From contig JAGQRL010000379.1 in NCBI GenBank assembly GCA_020425485.1, forward strand, positions 1 through 7,891: a stretch of 7,891 nt of DNA. Reading direction: 5' to 3'. Each line of letters begins with the position of its first letter. Positions within the stretch are counted from its first letter, which is position 1. The stretch is from Rhodospirillaceae bacterium. GTDB taxonomy: Bacteria; Pseudomonadota; Alphaproteobacteria; DSM-16000; Inquilinaceae. Shown here in pieces: positions 6,051-7,891 of this stretch. The position numbers were made by a program, and so were the translations under genes. The notes beneath the pieces were generated by a model that ran no database searches, was not told the DNA's origin, and saw only the letters and a list, made by a program, of their open reading frames with translations.

Positions 6051-6066
6051 CCGCTGATATCAGTGG
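6051..6066. promoter_or_regulatory. Candidate operator of the DUF1007-NicO metal operon
   Basis: CTGATATCAG (6054-6063) is a perfect 10-bp palindrome that extends to CC-N-CTGATATCAG-N-GG (6051-6066) with one mismatched pair. Its AT core stands out from the GC-rich surroundings. It lies 67 bases upstream of the DUF1007 ATG, a suitable distance for a site over or near the promoter. A metal-sensing repressor would be the natural guess given the genes, but the sequence does not match a box I know. Confidence 0.4.
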
Positions 6067-6133
6067 CGGACCGGTCGGCCCGCGGCGGGCCCTGATGGCC
6101 GGGGCACGGTTTCGTTGCGAGCGAGGGCCAGGG

Positions 6134-6820
6134 ATGGCCGATCACCAGCGATGGCGTTTGCGGCGCATCGCCTGCGGCCGTCCGGCGGGGAGGGCGGCAC
6201 TGGCTGCCGCTGCCCTGGCGATGCTTGCGGCCGCTCCGGCATCGGCCCATCCCCATGCCTTCATCGACATCAGCGTACGCGTGCTGTTCGCCGGCAACAC
6301 GGTGACGGGCCTCAGCGAAACCTGGGTGTTCGACCCGGCCTACACCGCCTTTGCCACCTACGAGCTGGGGGTGGGCGAAGGGGAGGACGCGCAGGCCGCA
6401 CTCGACGCCCTGATGGCGGAGAACCTGCAGAACCTCCACGACTACGACTATTTCTCCGAGGTCGAGGTGGGCGGCAGCCCCGTCGCCTTCGCCACGGCGG
6501 AGGCCACCGCCACGGCGATCGTCGGCCGCCAGCTCTCCATGACCTTCGTGCTGCCGTTCGCCGGGCCGGTCAGCCTGGATGGGGTCGCACTGGAATACCG
6601 GGTGTACGATCCGACCTTCTACATCGAGATGCTGCACGCGCCGGAGGACGGCGCGATCGTGCTGGAGGGGGCGCCGGCCTCCTGCCGCTACCGGCTGGTG
6701 CCGCCGTCGCCCACCGAGGAGCAGTACCTTTCCGCCGCAGCACTGGATGTGAACGCCACGGGCATCGATGGCCTGGGGCGGCTGTTCGCCGAAGTCGTCG
6801 TCGTCGACTGCCGACCGTAG
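6134..6820 (+). CDS. Secreted DUF1007 family protein, accessory to a nickel/cobalt exporter
   Basis: This 228-residue protein begins at ATG 6134, which has GAGGG at 6-base spacing. An in-frame ATG at 6095 lacks a Shine-Dalgarno and would put 13 extra residues before the signal peptide. The signal peptide has a basic n-region (RWRLRRIACGRPAGR), an alanine/leucine core and a likely cut after APASA, so the mature protein would begin His-Pro-His (HPHAFIDISVRVLF). HPHxFID at this place, and the later TWVFDPAY, are DUF1007 hallmarks. A late FAEVVVVDC follows. No membrane helix is seen after the signal peptide, so it is probably periplasmic. DUF1007 genes are commonly found beside NicO-type exporters, as here, with a 14-bp gap to the next gene and evident co-transcription. 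A role in handing metal to or from the exporter is inference. Confidence 0.9.
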   Translation: MADHQRWRLRRIACGRPAGRAALAAAALAMLAAAPASAHPHAFIDISVRVLFAGNTVTGLSETWVFDPAYTAFATYELGVGEGEDAQAALDALMAENLQNLHDYDYFSEVEVGGSPVAFATAEATATAIVGRQLSMTFVLPFAGPVSLDGVALEYRVYDPTFYIEMLHAPEDGAIVLEGAPASCRYRLVPPSPTEEQYLSAAALDVNATGIDGLGRLFAEVVVVDCRP

Positions 6821-6834
6821 CCGAAAGGTGATCC

Positions 6835-7752
6835 TTGTCCGTCTTGCAGCACCTCACCGTTTGGATCCTCCGGCAGTCGAGCCAGCTGCACGCCGAACTC
6901 GTCGATGGCGTGCGCGCTGCGGCGGACTCGGCGGGGATGGGCGGTGCTGCCTGGCTCATCGGTCTGGCGTTCCTCTACGGCGTCTTCCACGCCGCCGGTC
7001 CGGGGCACGGCAAGGCGGTGATCGCCACCTATCTGGCCACCCAGCGCGAACGGCTGGTGCGCGGCGTCGCCCTGGCGGTGCTGGGGGCGCTGTGCCAGGG
7101 GCTGACGGCCATTCTGCTGGTCTATGGGCTGATCGGGCTGGCCGGCTGGATGCCGCGGGAAACCGACACCGCGGTGGACTGGAGCGAGCGGGCGAGCTTC
7201 CTCCTCCTCGCCCTCATCGGCGGGCTGCTGGTGGTGCGCGCCGTCACCACCTTGTGGCGGGTTGCGGCAAGCCAGCGGGGCAGAGCCCGTGCCGGCGCCC
7301 ACACCCACGCGCACGACTCCGCGGGGTGTGGCGGCCATGGGCACGACGCTGGCGGCTGCGGCCACACCCACGTGCCGGCCGCCGATCAAACGGCGAGGGG
7401 CGCCAGCCTGAAGGCGATGGCGCTGATCGTGCTGGCGATCGGCCTCAGGCCCTGCACCGGGGCCATCCTGGTTCTGGTGTTCGCCAAGGTGGTTGGCGTG
7501 CCGTGGACCGGCGTGTTCGCCGTCCTCGCCATGTCGGGCGGAACGGCCCTGGCGGTGGGCACGCTGGCCTGCCTGACGGTGATTCTGCGCAGCTGGGTGG
7601 CCGGCCTGGCCGCCGCCCGCGGGGGTGGCGCCACGCTGGCCATCGGCCGCGGTGCCGTCCTGCTGGTCGGTGGATCGGCGCTGCTGCTGCTGCTGGGGGC
7701 CGCCCTGCTGGTCGCATCCTTCCAGACGGCCCCGCACCCGCTCGGCCTTTAG
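6835..7752 (+). CDS. NicO/RcnA-family nickel/cobalt efflux transporter
   Basis: This 305-residue polytopic inner-membrane protein is predicted to export nickel and/or cobalt. It shows the family's two motif regions: LYGVFHAAGPGHGKAVI (47-63, His52 and His58 in the first helix pair) and GLRPCTGAILVLVFA (203-217). Hydrophobic segments lie at about 40-52, 78-104, 120-140, 193-219, 225-251 and 272-296. The loop between the two halves (151-180) is rich in His and Cys (HTHAH, CGGHGH, CGHTH), typical of metal-binding loops in this family. Start: TTG 6835. An in-frame stop at 6829 rules out anything earlier, and AAAGGTG four bases upstream supports it; the next candidate starts would cut into the N-terminal segment. 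It is second gene of the operon with the DUF1007 gene. The specific metal cannot be read from sequence. Confidence 0.94.
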   Translation: MSVLQHLTVWILRQSSQLHAELVDGVRAAADSAGMGGAAWLIGLAFLYGVFHAAGPGHGKAVIATYLATQRERLVRGVALAVLGALCQGLTAILLVYGLIGLAGWMPRETDTAVDWSERASFLLLALIGGLLVVRAVTTLWRVAASQRGRARAGAHTHAHDSAGCGGHGHDAGGCGHTHVPAADQTARGASLKAMALIVLAIGLRPCTGAILVLVFAKVVGVPWTGVFAVLAMSGGTALAVGTLACLTVILRSWVAGLAAARGGGATLAIGRGAVLLVGGSALLLLLGAALLVASFQTAPHPLGL

Positions 7753-7766
7753 GCGACACACCGAAC

Positions 7767-7793
7767 GGCCGCTGCCGCATCGGCGGGTTGGCC
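7767..7793 (+). terminator. Weak hairpin after the NicO gene, possible terminator
   Basis: GGCC (7767-7770) can pair with GGCC (7790-7793), and CTGCCG (7772-7777) with CGGCGG (7781-7786, one T-G pair), around a CAT loop, starting 14 bases after the stop. It has bulges and no T-run. The remaining bases to 7891 show no supported gene. Confidence 0.28.
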
Positions 7794-7891
7794 CATGCGC
7801 CATGGCACGCGCAAACCCATCCGCTGCCGGTTGGGGCGCCCTGTGGGCGATGGATCTTCGTGGATCTGCCCGACCCGAGACATAGGTGACG

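Noticed and set aside
5936..6637. Extension of the leftward permease frame through the DUF1007 gene in antisense
   Set aside because: No membrane-permease similarity upstream of 5935 and it opposes a clear DUF1007 gene with a signal peptide.
6688..7803. Long minus-strand frame opposite the NicO gene
   Set aside because: Gln/Gly/Arg-rich shadow of the exporter coding sequence; no recognisable domain.
7802..7885. A 27-codon ATG frame after the NicO gene
   Set aside because: No Shine-Dalgarno, no recognisable sequence, and short frames of this size are expected by chance.
7753..7891. Possible cobalamin or nickel/cobalt riboswitch near the exporter
   Set aside because: No conserved B12-box-like core could be made out, and the position is after the exporter, not before it.

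Overview
The window is GC-rich (roughly 70% by eye), with strong third-position GC bias that leaves long shadow reading frames opposite almost every gene. Gene content and protein style suggest an alphaproteobacterium, plausibly in or near the Rhodospirillales. This placement is inferred from a phnF/phnG divergent pair, large pentapeptide proteins, a KpsM-type permease and a DUF1007/NicO pair; no rRNA or other phylogenetic marker is present. There is no tRNA, IS element, CRISPR array or integrase, and it reads as ordinary chromosome rather than a mobile island.

Left part (1-1651): the start of a carbon-phosphorus lyase locus. phnG and a truncated phnH run leftward with a 4-bp start/stop overlap, and the repressor gene phnF runs rightward. 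The 126-bp gap between phnG and phnF holds a PhnF/HutC-type palindrome interlocked with a Pho-box-like direct repeat. This suggests joint control by phosphonate (PhnF) and phosphate starvation (PhoB).

Middle part (1766-5077): a large two-block pentapeptide-repeat protein and a convergent small single-pass membrane protein, separated by a long hairpin. After a 267-bp spacer comes the most unusual gene: a fusion of a MEMO1-like domain and an AMMECR1-like domain (AmmeMemoRadiSam B and A) in which the signature motifs of both halves are replaced. It looks like a diverged or non-catalytic version of a poorly understood conserved system. Its usual radical-SAM partner is not visible here.

Right part (5108-7752): a KpsM-type polysaccharide/O-antigen ABC permease without its ATPase, convergent with the fusion gene. 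Divergent from it is a two-gene metal operon: a secreted DUF1007 protein whose predicted mature N-terminus is His-Pro-His, followed 14 bp later by a NicO-family nickel/cobalt exporter with a His/Cys-rich cytoplasmic loop. Two perfect palindromes lie between the permease and this operon and are candidate operators. The last 139 bases hold a weak hairpin and no gene I can support.
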